A DNA stretch of 64,000 nt, from contig NC_064678.1 of the NCBI RefSeq assembly GCF_023278565.1, positions 3,658,001 to 3,722,000 of the forward strand, read 5' to 3'. The DNA is from Colletotrichum lupini. Its lineage: Eukaryota > Ascomycota > Sordariomycetes > Glomerellales > Glomerellaceae. Position numbers and translations under genes: made by a program. The notes under the pieces are model-generated. The model was not told the DNA's origin and made no database searches. It saw only the letters and a program-made list of their open reading frames with translations. Positions 24,425 through 35,080 of the stretch are shown piece after piece. Position 1 is the stretch's first letter. Every line of letters starts with the position of its first letter.

Positions 24425-24583
24425 ACTAAGCCTAACACTAATAAAGCTTTCTAATTACTACCCTAATAACATTCGGTATTCATATTCAATGAAAAATGGA
24501 TTGAAAGCCTCAAGTAAGAAAGAGAAATTGATTTTGATTTTGAACGCCTGAAATTGAGAAGAAATCTAAAATGTAATCTCGGC
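24425..24583. other. 3' flank of the alpha/beta hydrolase gene
   Basis: Low-copy DNA between the LTR end and the hydrolase stop codon, probably its 3' UTR. The copia element therefore inserted within about 165 bp of the coding end. Confidence 0.5.
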
Positions 24584-26624
24584 TTAGAGGTTCTTCAGCT
24601 CAACAACCTCGTCTCTGTGTACTCGAAGGCCATAAATACTTTCAGGTCCACCTATGAACTTATCCCCGAATGCTTTAAATCCGTCATCCCTCCTACAATA
24701 TGTCTCGATGACTGTTTGGATAGGCTTAAAAGGATAAGGAACCATGATGCCCTGCCCATGGTCCTTTCCATCCAAGAACATTAGCTCCAACTCCTCTGTT
24801 CCGCTCCACTCGTAGTCTTTCCACGACTCTAAATCATCCATCGTCCACTTCACGTCTCCGGAATAGACATAACTTGCTACTGCTCTTGGGTTAGTTACGC
24901 AGTCTTCCCCTCCCAACACAACGGTGCTGCGCATTCCGGCTTGAATACCATTGCCGAATATCGCAGTTTCTTCTGGCGAGCCAGACGCATAGTAGCCAGC
25001 CTCAACATTCCGCAGGCTTGGAGTGAGCATCTCGCGCCACATAAGAGATTCCCGCCAGCAGAGCCTCCGAGCAAGTGTGTATGCTGTCCCGGCGTCGGTT
25101 GCACTTGCCCACCATATCTCCCATTCATTGCCGTGTCCTGTTCTCCCACGGATCGACGGCTTAGGCTCCCTGCGAGTAAAGTTGAAAGCGACATCCGGGA
25201 GATGAAGGAGCAACGACACTGGGTCAATCAAGATTGATGCCGCAACCCGCGGAGCAAAATCTGCTCTTTGTAGTAGTTGGCCCATCAACAAGGTTCCGTA
25301 GCTGTTACCGACAAGAACAAAGTCATCCCATGCTCCTCTTTCTCCGACTCCAGGCGCGGGTTGCGAAGCTCGCTGCTGTGCCACACACTTTGCAATCATC
25401 TCGCAGAGTTCGGGTGTTGATGGCAATGGCCACGTGGTGACACGAGAAGAAATTGGCAGCATCTCGACTGCTAGAATTCCGACGTCCTTAGGAATTGTGT
25501 TGAGCCAAAACATGTATGGGATCAAGCCGACACCCAGGCCATGGATAAATACGACAGGACGTTGCGTTGCTGACTTGTGAGGTCGATACCAGTAGGACAT
25601 TTTGCTCGCCGCGGACTGTTTGAAAGGGAAGAGGTTGATGAACCGAACTGGGAAAACCTTGAAGAAGGTTGAGAATGACTGCTTGTAGTAGCAATAGCCT
25701 TGAGTAAGAAGATATAAAGCCATCAAGTTGTCGAGAAGTCCAATGACCTGGGAAACAATTTGATTAGTGAAGGTACATCGACTAGTCGAAGGGTGACAAG
25801 AGTAAATTGTGCCAACGGCGCATGCATCGCTCCTACTTTTCGGGAAACAATCATCGCAATCGACTTACCAGGTAATAAAGCAAGCTCCGATGTTGAATGA
25901 TCACAGGGTCGAAGGCGAGTTTCAGGGCTTCAGCATCTCCTCTTCCCGGGCGTAATTTGATTCCAAACTTTTCTTCAGTGTCGTCGACGTACCCTTCGAG
26001 TTCGGCTTCAACTTCCTTAGTAGGGCGTCCAGCTGTATTGTCCTGTTCAAACAAAGCCCATAGCAGCCAATCTTTTAGGTTTTCGCGGCGTATGTCCTCC
26101 ATATGTGCATTGAGCATCCACATGCGAACAAATTCCTCGCCATCTGGCACGAGACTCAAGGCCTTGGAGAATAATCGAGCGCGTTGTGATCGACTCATTG
26201 GGGCGGGCATGTATGGCTTGTAAGTTTGCAAGTGCCGTTTATACGGTAGGAAGAAGAGCAAGTAAAAGAGAATTTCGATGGCGGCAATGACTTCGATGAA
26301 GATGGAAACTGGATGAGCAATAGCCTTGACGCCGCCTAATGCGAATACGACATAGAAGTAAGTCAGGCCTAGAAGCCCCAGGTCCCTCATCATGATGATT
26401 AGCAGACGCACCGCAATGTATTGCGGCCATGTCTTTTGGACAATCATCGTCGAAGTCGACAGATCGGACCGTTCTCGTGCTGCGTTGTTGCCGAGATGCG
26501 ACAAGAATCGCTGAGATAAGGCTGGATACTTTTCGAGTCGGCCGCTTTGAATTCTTCGTTGATAATCTTGCGGCGAGAAAAGCAATGGGGCGGTATTAGT
26601 TGTTCTAGAGAGCACTGGCCGAGA
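24584..26624 (-). CDS. membrane-anchored alpha/beta hydrolase family protein
   Basis: Two long exons: 25869-26624 and 24584-25747, with a 121-bp phase-0 GT-AG intron (25748-25868; donor GTAAGT, acceptor CCCAG). Counting from codon 26615-26613 the product is 636 residues. Residues ~65-130 hold two or three hydrophobic segments (IAVRLLIIMM, LGLTYFYVVFALGG, VIAAIEILFYLLFFLPY). The hydrolase fold follows: oxyanion HGLGVG at ~318-323, nucleophile elbow GNSYG at ~396-400 (Ser398), likely acid in GGEDCVTN (Asp531) and likely His in DGKDHGQG (His579). It looks like a membrane-tethered serine hydrolase; the substrate is unknown. The start is not settled. The frame is open upstream only to a TGA at 26631-26633 and has no ATG before Met57 (26447). 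Either translation starts at Met57 (580 residues) or a short upstream exon supplies the start. One candidate is 26733-26756 (MHSFLFAL), followed by a GTATGA donor at 26732 and spliced to 26624. Confidence 0.85.
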
Positions 26625-26732
26625 CTCAAGTCAGATGTAGTGCGGAGTCCAGGTTCTCTGCATCACTTGTGTGCGTTGTGACGATGACGCGCCGCCCTTG
26701 AATGGATGCTGATCAACTCCAATGCCTCATAC

Positions 26733-26756
26733 TAATGCGAACAAAAAAGAATGCAT
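26733..26756 (-). other. candidate 5' coding microexon of the hydrolase gene
   Basis: ATGCATTCTTTTTTGTTCGC-type codons give MHSFLFAL, then GTATGA, a plausible donor. Splicing to TTGAG at 26625 would be phase 0 and in frame with the hydrolase, removing a 108-bp intron. A branch-like CTGAC lies very close to the acceptor, which weakens the case. This is inference only. Confidence 0.3.
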
Positions 26757-28397
26757 AATTCTCCTCGGAAAGACAGACGCTCTGGACCTGCCGAGCGGTT
26801 GTGACGTATAACGGGAAGATGAATCGGACGCGGTAAAGCCAACCGTGTATACTTGAAAGGAGAGCGGACCCCCGTATCCGGGAAGAAGGTAGCGGAGACA
26901 GTCGTCCCCTTGACTTGACATCGGCGGGATGGAGGTGATAGAAGACGGTGATCTTGGACTGCACCGCATAAGAATGCCGGCTGCGGTAGTTTCAAAAGGA
27001 CTTGCCGCACTACGGACGACCTGTCAGCAAAATACGGTTATCTCTGACATGTGTTGCGCGTCCTGCAAGGCGGATCATCTCAGCCGTGGGAGACGGGCAG
27101 TGGTTTCTGTCTGGTTTTCGGCTTTGCAACCGAATATAGGCCCATCGACCAAATGGGTAATCGAAGAGCTGCACCTTAGCGGCGATGAACTTCAGCCCAA
27201 AACCGACTGTGTCGGACCTTGCCGACTCCCCATCGCCTTCTGGGCCCTGTATGGCCAAGTCTCGTGTTTCCTCGGTTGGTTCTCTGTTGGCGATTGGGCA
27301 GATCCGTCTGATCTTTACTCGTGCTCGTGTCATCGTTCATGTACTCTGGCCAAGACTTCTGTGGGATACCCTTGTGCTGTCAACGTCAAAGCCATCAAGG
27401 AGGCTCGAGATCCGCATTGATGCTAGGATCTAGGGGGCAGCTCCCCGTGTTCGTTCAGCGTGTTCGCTTGTAAGTACTTGATATTCTCTTGGTGGGGATT
27501 TTGACACATGAATGTTTCCCACGGTTATACATTGTTGCTAACCGACCAGACGCTTGCATCCAAACTTCCAAATGGTTGTGATAGTTGGTTGTCCAACTTG
27601 GAGTTTCCGATTTGCCTAACAGTGAATGCGTAGATGTATGCCAGGCTATCCGTAATATCAACAGCTACGGTACTTGTGAGTATAGAAATACTGGTCACAA
27701 ACGCGAGGTTTTCCGTTATTGAAACTCGTCAACAATTGATGGCATGTAGCGAGAAACAAAATAGTGAAGTTTCTAAATCATTACTCATGTGCTGGTGAAA
27801 CCACTTTACTATGCTGTCACTCGCATAAGGTAGGCTTGATCTGACTACTGTTCAACTTGACGTGCAGTCAGTACCTTGTCATCGTAGTATGCTATGTAAG
27901 TTGGGTCTTGGGCTTCTGAATGTATGACCTTCTATGTCATCAGCTGACTTCATTCCGGAGTGATGTGGTATGGACCTACAACATGTTGAAGGTGCCATCA
28001 CAACGGTCAACCTCCATGTCGGTTGGAGTAATATAATAGTATCACACAGCACCTTTGTCTTAGAGTCGTGGCTGACTTCAGCAACTTGCAGAATACCGCT
28101 TTAGCAGACTCGGTTAACCAGAAGTTAGAACATCTGGCAGCACAGATGAGGGTATAATAGGTCGCTTCCCTAAATTAACGCACACCAACGCATGTAGATC
28201 AACGCATCCTCAGATGTGACCTGATTGAAAGTATGAATGATTTTTCCAGGTCGATTCGACCAATTGTGGATTAAAGTCTAATACTCAAACTATGCTTGAT
28301 AAGGAGGCAGGTGATAATCTAGGAGATGGGGCAGTTGATTGCGCTAAGAAGTGATCGGTTAGTCCTTATCTGCGATGTTCCGTGCCTTTTGTATAAC
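26757..28397. other. intergenic region between hydrolase and secreted-protein genes
   Basis: Low-copy DNA with ordinary dinucleotide content. It should contain the hydrolase promoter (right of 26760) and the 3' end of the small secreted protein gene. An ATG-initiated 163-codon frame runs from 26929 to 27420 on the plus strand, but it matches nothing I recognise and overlaps an equally long frame on the other strand. I do not call it a gene. Confidence 0.5.
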
Positions 28398-28772
28398 TTA
28401 CTTCTTGTCAGACTCGTTGGCGGTGATGCCATCCGGCTTCTTGCCGTCCACAGTGCACTTGGCGAAGACGTTGGGAACGATTTGTCCCGAAGTGGTACCG
28501 CAGTCAATGTGGTAGCTCTTGCCACTGGTGCCGGTCACGTCGATGTCGTGGCCAACGCTGACGTATTGGTTGACAACGCCATCTCCGGAGAAGTAGCTAT
28601 CAATTACTGTCAGCCCTGTGCAAGAGTTGGAACCCCTGCGATACAATCGCTGAGTTGTGTGGCTTCAGGGAACCGTGACTTACCATCCGTAGATGATCTG
28701 ACGGCTCTCAAGAGCAGGTGCAGCCTGGGCTCCGGCAACCAGGAGAGCAGCAGCGATGGTGAAGGCACGCAT
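28398..28772 (-). CDS. small secreted protein, unknown function
   Basis: Two exons, 28684-28772 and 28398-28635, joined by a 48-bp phase-2 GT-AG intron (28636-28683; donor GTAAGTC, acceptor TCGCAG). The product is 108 residues. The start is a good signal peptide: charged MRAF, a hydrophobic TIAAALLVAGAQA core and an A-x-A-type cleavage region near residues 16-19, then PALESRQ. The mature part is Gly/Ser/Asp-rich with three cysteines (~35, 75, 90) and ends in a charged GKKPDGITANESDKK-like tail. An odd cysteine count leaves one unpaired or implies a dimer. A GTAAGT overlaps the stop codon; if spliced to CGCAG it would recreate the same K-stop ending, and a TAAG acceptor would add about 15 residues. 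The ATG has a favourable upstream CATCAAA context. No family recognised. Size, secretion and position beside transposons fit an effector-like or other surface protein. Confidence 0.75.
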
Positions 28773-29768
28773 TTTGATGTATATATCTTAAGTTGGGAAG
28801 ACAGCTAGTTTGTTGATCACGGAAGGGGATGAGAAAACGAGAGACAAGTAGTTGATGCAGAACAGATCGAGACTACGACACAAGTGCGTGTCCCATAGGC
28901 TCTTATACCAAGAGTGCACTAAACCAAGACCGTCGGATTCGTCGATCATTCAGTTTTTGACTTTCACGCATACGGGCCTCGAGTGGAGGCTATGCTCCTT
29001 GACTGCATATTGTTCTCATGCTATTGCCGGTTGTTAGGCTTCCTGGCAGCAGAATCCTGGGCCTAAATCCCGGGGAATCCGACATCAAAAATAACTTGGC
29101 GCCGGTTCATCCAATTGTAAACCTTAAGTGGCTTGTTTGTACGGGAACATTCTCACTGCCACAAGCAGTGGGGAATGAGCAGAGTATAATAGAATGCGCA
29201 ATCTTAGTTTCAGAAGCTTATCCTTGTCGCGTCAGACCATCGACGACTCGATGTAGCTCGGCCAACGGATTGCTGAACTCAAGCGTGAACCGTTGATGAT
29301 TGGTAATCGGCGAATTATGAAGATGTAAGTTGCGGTCTCTAGGTTGAAGGTTCGGAAATTTGTGATCCCTTTAGATAAAGCAGTCTGCCTCTAAGGAATA
29401 TGATGACTCAAATGGCAAAAACATCGTTTGTAAGGAAAGATTAGGTTGAGAGAGTACGAGTCAGGCGCAGGACAATCAAGGAGGCGCGGTATTAAAACAC
29501 TGTTTGCATGCAGGATTTCCCCGTGGTCTCTGAAAGTGGTCTTTGAAAGAAGAGCTTGAATACTTTTCTGTTTGTATAATCAGAGCCTTTGGCTGAAAAA
29601 ACAAAAGACGGCGTTCTAGTACTGTCATAGACGATGTCCGGCCAATTGAAGTACCAACTCGATAGCCAGCTCGCGCACTGATTTCGGTATCCTGCCTGAT
29701 CAGGATGCGACGCCTAACGAAGCTGAGCAGAAAGAGAGATATCTGATTTCTGGGCTGTTTAATGATAC
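28773..29768. other. upstream region of the secreted-protein gene
   Basis: About 1 kb of low-copy DNA. A TATATA-containing stretch lies just 5' of the ATG (28778-28790). Short plus-strand frames here lack splice signals and resemble nothing known. It ends with GATAC, the target duplication of element E. Confidence 0.5.
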
Positions 29769-29974
29769 TATCGGTTTAGAAGTCTAATTCTACCGCGGCA
29801 TACGGCCGACTACGCAGGGGCTAATTAGGGGCCCTATTTATAATTATTATAGCTAGCTTAACTTATAATTAAAACCTCTTTTTTATACTTATTACGTAAA
29901 TATTTATATAGTTTAATTAATCTCTTTATTAACTTATAGTTCGAACTAACTATTTTATAATAAAAATACTAATA
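29769..29974 (+). repeat. 5' LTR of copia element E
   Basis: 206 bp; begins TATCGGTTTAG (family TGTCGGATTGG) directly after GATAC. Confidence 0.85.
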
Positions 29975-30660
29975 CTAATTAATAATTAAATTTTATTATT
30001 ATAAATTAATAAGGTATTTTATTACGTAAAAGAGACGATTTTTAATACTATACGGAATAAGAGATTCGTATTAATTAATTTTATAAAAAAATAAAAAAAA
30101 GACGATTTTTAAATATTATATAGAATTAAGTACCCCCTAACGGAGCAATCTGCCGGGGCCGTATTATATATTACGTATTAAGGAAAACTAAGTATAATAC
30201 GCTTTATACCTAATTACTAACTAAAATAGCTCTTAACCTTCTGCCGCCCGCTTATAGGGTAAGCTTTACTTATTTTAACGCACATAGGACCTCTTAATAC
30301 TAGCCTATATAAATAACTAGGTTTAGTATAATCTATTGTTTTATATAAGTATTATTATTACTTAGGGGGTTTTATAAAAGCTATTTAAAATACTAGCTTA
30401 TTACTCTAACTTTATATACTTCTAGCCCGTTTATTATAACTATTATAACTAGGCTAGTATTAATATACTAAATTTTAATATCCGTACTAGCTTAGCTATT
30501 TATAATATTTATAATATTACTTAGCTAAATTCCGTATTATTAAAAAGTACTTCGCTAATCCTTAAGTATACTTACGTTAATTATAATAGTTATAATATTA
30601 AACTAGCTAAGGGCGCCTAGCCCGAGAGGGGTAAACTTATTAACGAGTATTTTTAGAATT

Positions 30661-30765
30661 TATTTAGTAGATTTGTTTAGTAGATTTATTTAGTAAATTT
30701 GTTTAGTAAATTTGTTTAGTAAATTTGTTTAGTAAATTTATTTAGTAAATTTATTTAGTTTAAAT
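30661..30765 (+). repeat. 13-bp tandem array in element X
   Basis: About eight copies of a TTTAGTAGATTTG / TTTAGTAAATTTG unit; successive AGTA blocks are spaced 13 bp. Other element X copies carry about two to seven units (for example 38463-38570, 43330-43370, 33322-33360, 52485-52520). Confidence 0.75.
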
Positions 30766-30982
30766 AGAGAGTAGCTTTAGGTAATATTAGAAGCGATAAA
30801 GATAGAAAAAATCTTTACGAGCTTTAGTATAAAGAGTAATAAATATTAGCTTATTTAGCCCTTTTTTTTAAAAAACCTCTATATTATTATTAAAGTTTAG
30901 AACTTTTATAGTTAAGGAAGGCCGCCTCTAACTATTATAACTAATTATTATAGCTAATTATTACGGCCGACCTCTATTATTA

Positions 30983-31517
30983 TATTACGGCTAGCTAGTC
31001 GTAGTAAGTATATTGATAAAAGTTAAGGCTATAAGTACTAAGTAAATAGTATCGTAATCGTAAATAGCTTTTTTAAAGCTATATTTATAAATTATAAAAT
31101 AAGTAAAGCTTTAGTAATTAATTATAATTTTATTAAAAGGGGTTTTTTAATAAAAATAGCTAAAAACGATCGTAAGATTTAATACTAAGTTAATTATTAA
31201 AAAAGTTATAGAAGTTTATTCTTAAGCCCGGCTTAACTTTATATTATATATAAGTTTATTTATAAATATATTTTTTATTATAATTACTTTTATTTAGGTA
31301 ATTACTTAGTAAATATTAATAAGTGCTTATTTAGAGTAATTATAATAATTACTTTATTACGTAATTACTACTTTTTATTTATATATAACTTATTTATAGT
31401 TCTTTTATTTTATAAAAGTTATTTTATATTTTATATTTTTATATATATAATATATTATAGCCGCTATAAGCTTGCGGGGCGGGCCTTAGTTTTAATTATA
31501 TATATTAAGTTATAATA
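30983..31517 (-). repeat. 3' LTR of the gypsy-like element
   Basis: 535 bp, near-identical in order to 45624-46162. Contains a GCGGGGCGGGCC block near 31476 that has escaped RIP, as it lacks CpA. Confidence 0.8.
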
Positions 31518-32880
31518 TTAAGTCTCTTTTTTAAAAGTCTCATCTTTATAAACTTATAAATAAGTTATTATAGCTTAAGTTAAGGCTCGTTAAGTAATTT
31601 TTTAAAAAATACTAAGATATTTACTAAATCTTTAATATATTATTAACTAAAGCTTATTTTTAAAATTAAGGAGCGAGGATTCGAGATTATAATACTTTAC
31701 TTATTTTATCATTTATTAAAGTAAAGATATAAGATATTAAAAAGTAAATTAAAGTATTATAAATATATATATCGTAGTTATTTTTATAACGCGATTATTA
31801 ATACTATATACGATCGTAAGTTCTTTTTCTTATTAATACTTTTTTATATTAATTATGCTTATAGTAAATCGTTTTTTATTTAAAGCCGATAGGCTAGAAC
31901 GCGAGGAGGAAATAAAAGAGCTTTTTTTTAAAAATAAGTAAAAGCTTTATATTATATATAAGCTAAAATAAATTAGTTTTTATTAAAATTAGATCGTTTT
32001 TTAAAAAAATATTAGTATTTAAAAAAGAAAAAGCGATTCTTAATTTTTTAAATATTATTAATAAGAATAAATTAGCTATTGCGCGGGAGGCGTAATTTAA
32101 TAGTACTTTTAAAATAATTAATTAGGATATTATAATAATTAGGAGTTTTAGTTTTAATTTTAACTTTAGTATTTTAAAAAGGATTCCTAAGAGTTCTAGA
32201 GGTTTATAATAAAGTCTTATATATTTCTTTTGTATTTATAGCCCTTTTATTTAATAAAGAATTCTTATATTTTATTCTTAACTCTATAGTTAATAATTTA
32301 TTTAACTTTATATTTTAGTTAGTTTAGTTTAATAATAATATAAATTTTTATATATAATCCTCTTAATATAGGTTTAAATAGTAAGATATAAAAGACGGGA
32401 TAGTATTATATTATGTTTAGTAATCTTAGTTCGTAATTAATTAGTAAGACTTTTTTAATAATTTTAAAAGGTTTAAGTTTTTTATAATTTAATTTATAAT
32501 TTAGTCGTTTTATTTTAATATTATAGCAAAGGAGATAGGTACTATTCCCCTTTTTTAAAAATAGTCCTCTAATCCTTAATTTAGTTACGTTTTTTTTATA
32601 TACTATTATACAAACTCGAGGTTTATTAATACTTATTTATAAATTTCTTTAAGTTTATTTACGTTTATTATAGCTTTTATAGCTTATAGTCCTTATTATA
32701 CTTCTTTATATATTATTAACTAAAATCCGTAATTAAGGTAAAACAGAGATTCCTTTATACTTTTACTAACTATACTATTATATACGAACTAGGCTATTAA
32801 TAAAAATACGACTTAATTATCTTAGTCGTAGTTTATATAATAACAAAAGTATATTTCGAGGATTTAGTTAATCTTTTTTA

Positions 32881-35080
32881 TATAATAGTTTTTTTCCGGC
32901 TTTATAAGCACAAAAGATCGACCTTAATAGGATTATATTTTTAAAGAAAATTATATAACACGGTATACTTTTTAATTATATAATACGTATAATATACCTT
33001 AAGTACGTGCTTAACGTAATATAGTAATTTTAATATAAAAATTACTATATAATTCGGGATAAGTAAGCTACTTTTTTTAATAATAACGCCGACCGGAAAG
33101 GTTAATAATAGAGGTCGGCCGTAATAATTAATTATAATAGTCGGCCGTAATAATTAAAAGCGGCCTTTCTTAACTATAGAGGTTCTAAACTTTAATAATA
33201 ATATAAAGGTTTTTAAAAAAAACGGGCTAAATAGGCTAATATTTACTACTTTTTAGAACTCGTAAAGATTTTTTTTATCCTTATCGTTTTTAATATTACC
33301 TAAAGCTACTCTCTATTTAAACTAAATAAATTTACTAAATAAATTTATTAAATAAACTTATTAATATATAAACTACTACCTCGATAAGAACCTATTTTAA
33401 AAATACCCGTTAATAAGCCTACCTTTCTCGGGCTAAGTACCCTTAGCTAGCTCGATATTATAGTTATTATAATTAATATAAATATACTGAAGGATTAGTA
33501 AAGTACTTTTTAATAATACGGAATTTAGCTAAGTAATAGTACGAACGTTATAAATAGCCGGGCTAATACGGACGTTAAGATTTAATATATTAACGCTAGT
33601 TTAAAAATTATATTTTATAAAACTAGAAATCCCTTTAATATAGGCTATGTAGTGGTTTTTTTCCGGCTTTATAAGTATAAAAAATCGACCTTAACGGGAT
33701 TATGTTTTTAAGGGAAATTATATAATACGGTATATTTTTTAATTATATAATACGCGCAATGTGCCCTAAGTACGCGCTTAATATAATATAGTGATTTTAA
33801 TACGAAAACTACTATATAATTCGGGATAAGTAAGCTACCCTTTACGTAGCGGCGCTAGTTAAAAAGGTTAATAATTAAAGTTAGCTATAATAGTTAGCTA
33901 TAATAGTTAGTTATAATAATTAGAAGCGGCTTTTTTTAACTATAGAGGTTTTAAACTTTAATAATAACGTAGAGGTTTTTAAAAAAAAGGGCTAAATAGG
34001 CTAATATTTATTACTTAGAGCTCGTAAAGATTTTCTTTATCCTTATCGCTTCTAATATTACCTAAAGCTCTATTTAAACTAAATAAATCTACTAAATAAA
34101 TTTACTAAATAAACTTATTAATATATAAACTATTATTTAGATAGCTAGTTAGATAACTAGTTAAGAGGTTAGCTAGTTAAAATACTACTTTAACGAGAAC
34201 CTCTTAGTATATAGTTAGTAATTAGTAAGCTAGAATTTTAAAAATGCCCGTTAATAAGTTTACCCCTCTCGGGCTAGGTACCCTCGGCTAGTTTAATACT
34301 ATAGTTATCGTAATTAATATAAGTATACTTAAAGATTAATAAAGTACTTTTTAGTAATACAGAATTTAGCTAAGTAATAGTACGAACGCTATAAATAGCT
34401 AGGCTAATACGGATATTAAGATTTAATATATTAATATTAGTTTAAAAATTATATTTTATAGAGCTAGAAATCCCTTTAATACGGGCTATATTATAAATAT
34501 AAAAGAATATATAAGGGGCCCTTTAATCTTTAATAAAAAGGAGTATATAATATAAAATCTAGCTACTTATATAGGCTAGTATTAAGAGGTTTTATATATA
34601 CTAAAGTAAGTATAGCTCGCTCTCTAAATAACTAAAACTTAGAGGACTATGGGGGAAGGTTAGGAGCTATTTTAATTAGTAATTAAGTATAGAGCGTAAT
34701 ATACTTAGTTTTTTTTAATACGTAATATACGGTACGGCCCCGGCGGATTACTCTATCGGGGGGTTAATATAGGCTATATTATAAACGTAAGGAAAAATAT
34801 AAAGGGTCCTTTAATTTTTAATAAAAAAGAGTATATAATACGGGATCTAGCCGCTTACGTAGGCTAGTATTAAGAGGTTTTATATATATTAAAATAAGTA
34901 TAGCTCGCCCTCTAAACGGCTAGAAGTAACGGAAAGTTAGGAGCTATTAATAAAAAGAAGATAATAATCGAGTTAGTTAATTATTATTTTAATTAGTAAT
35001 TAGGTATAGAGCTTAATATACCTAGTTTCTTTTAATACATAATATACAGTACGGCCCTAGCGGATTACTCCGTTAGAGGG
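32881..35080 (-). mobile_element. element X copy b, interrupted by copy c
   Basis: Reads TATAATAGTTTTTTTCCGGC at its left end (the RIP form of TGTAGTGGTTT) and ends CCGTTAGAGGG near 35080. Copy c splits it at 33648. The flanks TTAATCTTTTTTAT and TTAATTTCTTTAT resemble each other but need an indel, so this duplication is only tentative. It lies in the gypsy-like element. Confidence 0.65.
33649..34763 (-). mobile_element. element X copy c inserted in copy b
   Basis: 1115 bp, starting GTAGTGGTTTTTTTCCGGC and ending CTATCGGGGGG. Exact 14-bp duplication TTAATATAGGCTAT at 33635-33648 and 34764-34777. Shows the family inserting into itself. Confidence 0.85.

Noticed and set aside
24363..24551. 62-codon plus-strand frame
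   Set aside because: Starts in the copia LTR and crosses its end; no coding support.
26929..27420. 163-codon ATG-initiated plus-strand frame
   Set aside because: No recognised domain, unusual Cys/Trp composition, and a competing frame on the opposite strand. Left unannotated, though transcript data could revive it.
28326..28808. 160-codon plus-strand frame over the secreted-protein gene
   Set aside because: Antisense shadow: the minus strand has a signal peptide, clean splice sites and a good start context.
29018..29296. 92-codon plus-strand frame
   Set aside because: No homology recognised, no neighbouring splice-compatible exons.
30133..30150. CCCCCTAAC at the start of element X as a telomere-like repeat
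   Set aside because: A single unit, not tandem, and it is the conserved terminus of a transposable element in several copies.
30661..30765. Short regular repeats as a CRISPR array
   Set aside because: Units are 13 bp with no unique spacers, in a eukaryotic transposon.
33649..34763. Element X as a solo LTR (it begins TGTAGTGG)
   Set aside because: It lacks a CA end at the other side and has 13-15 bp rather than 4-6 bp duplications; no internal region bounded by two copies.
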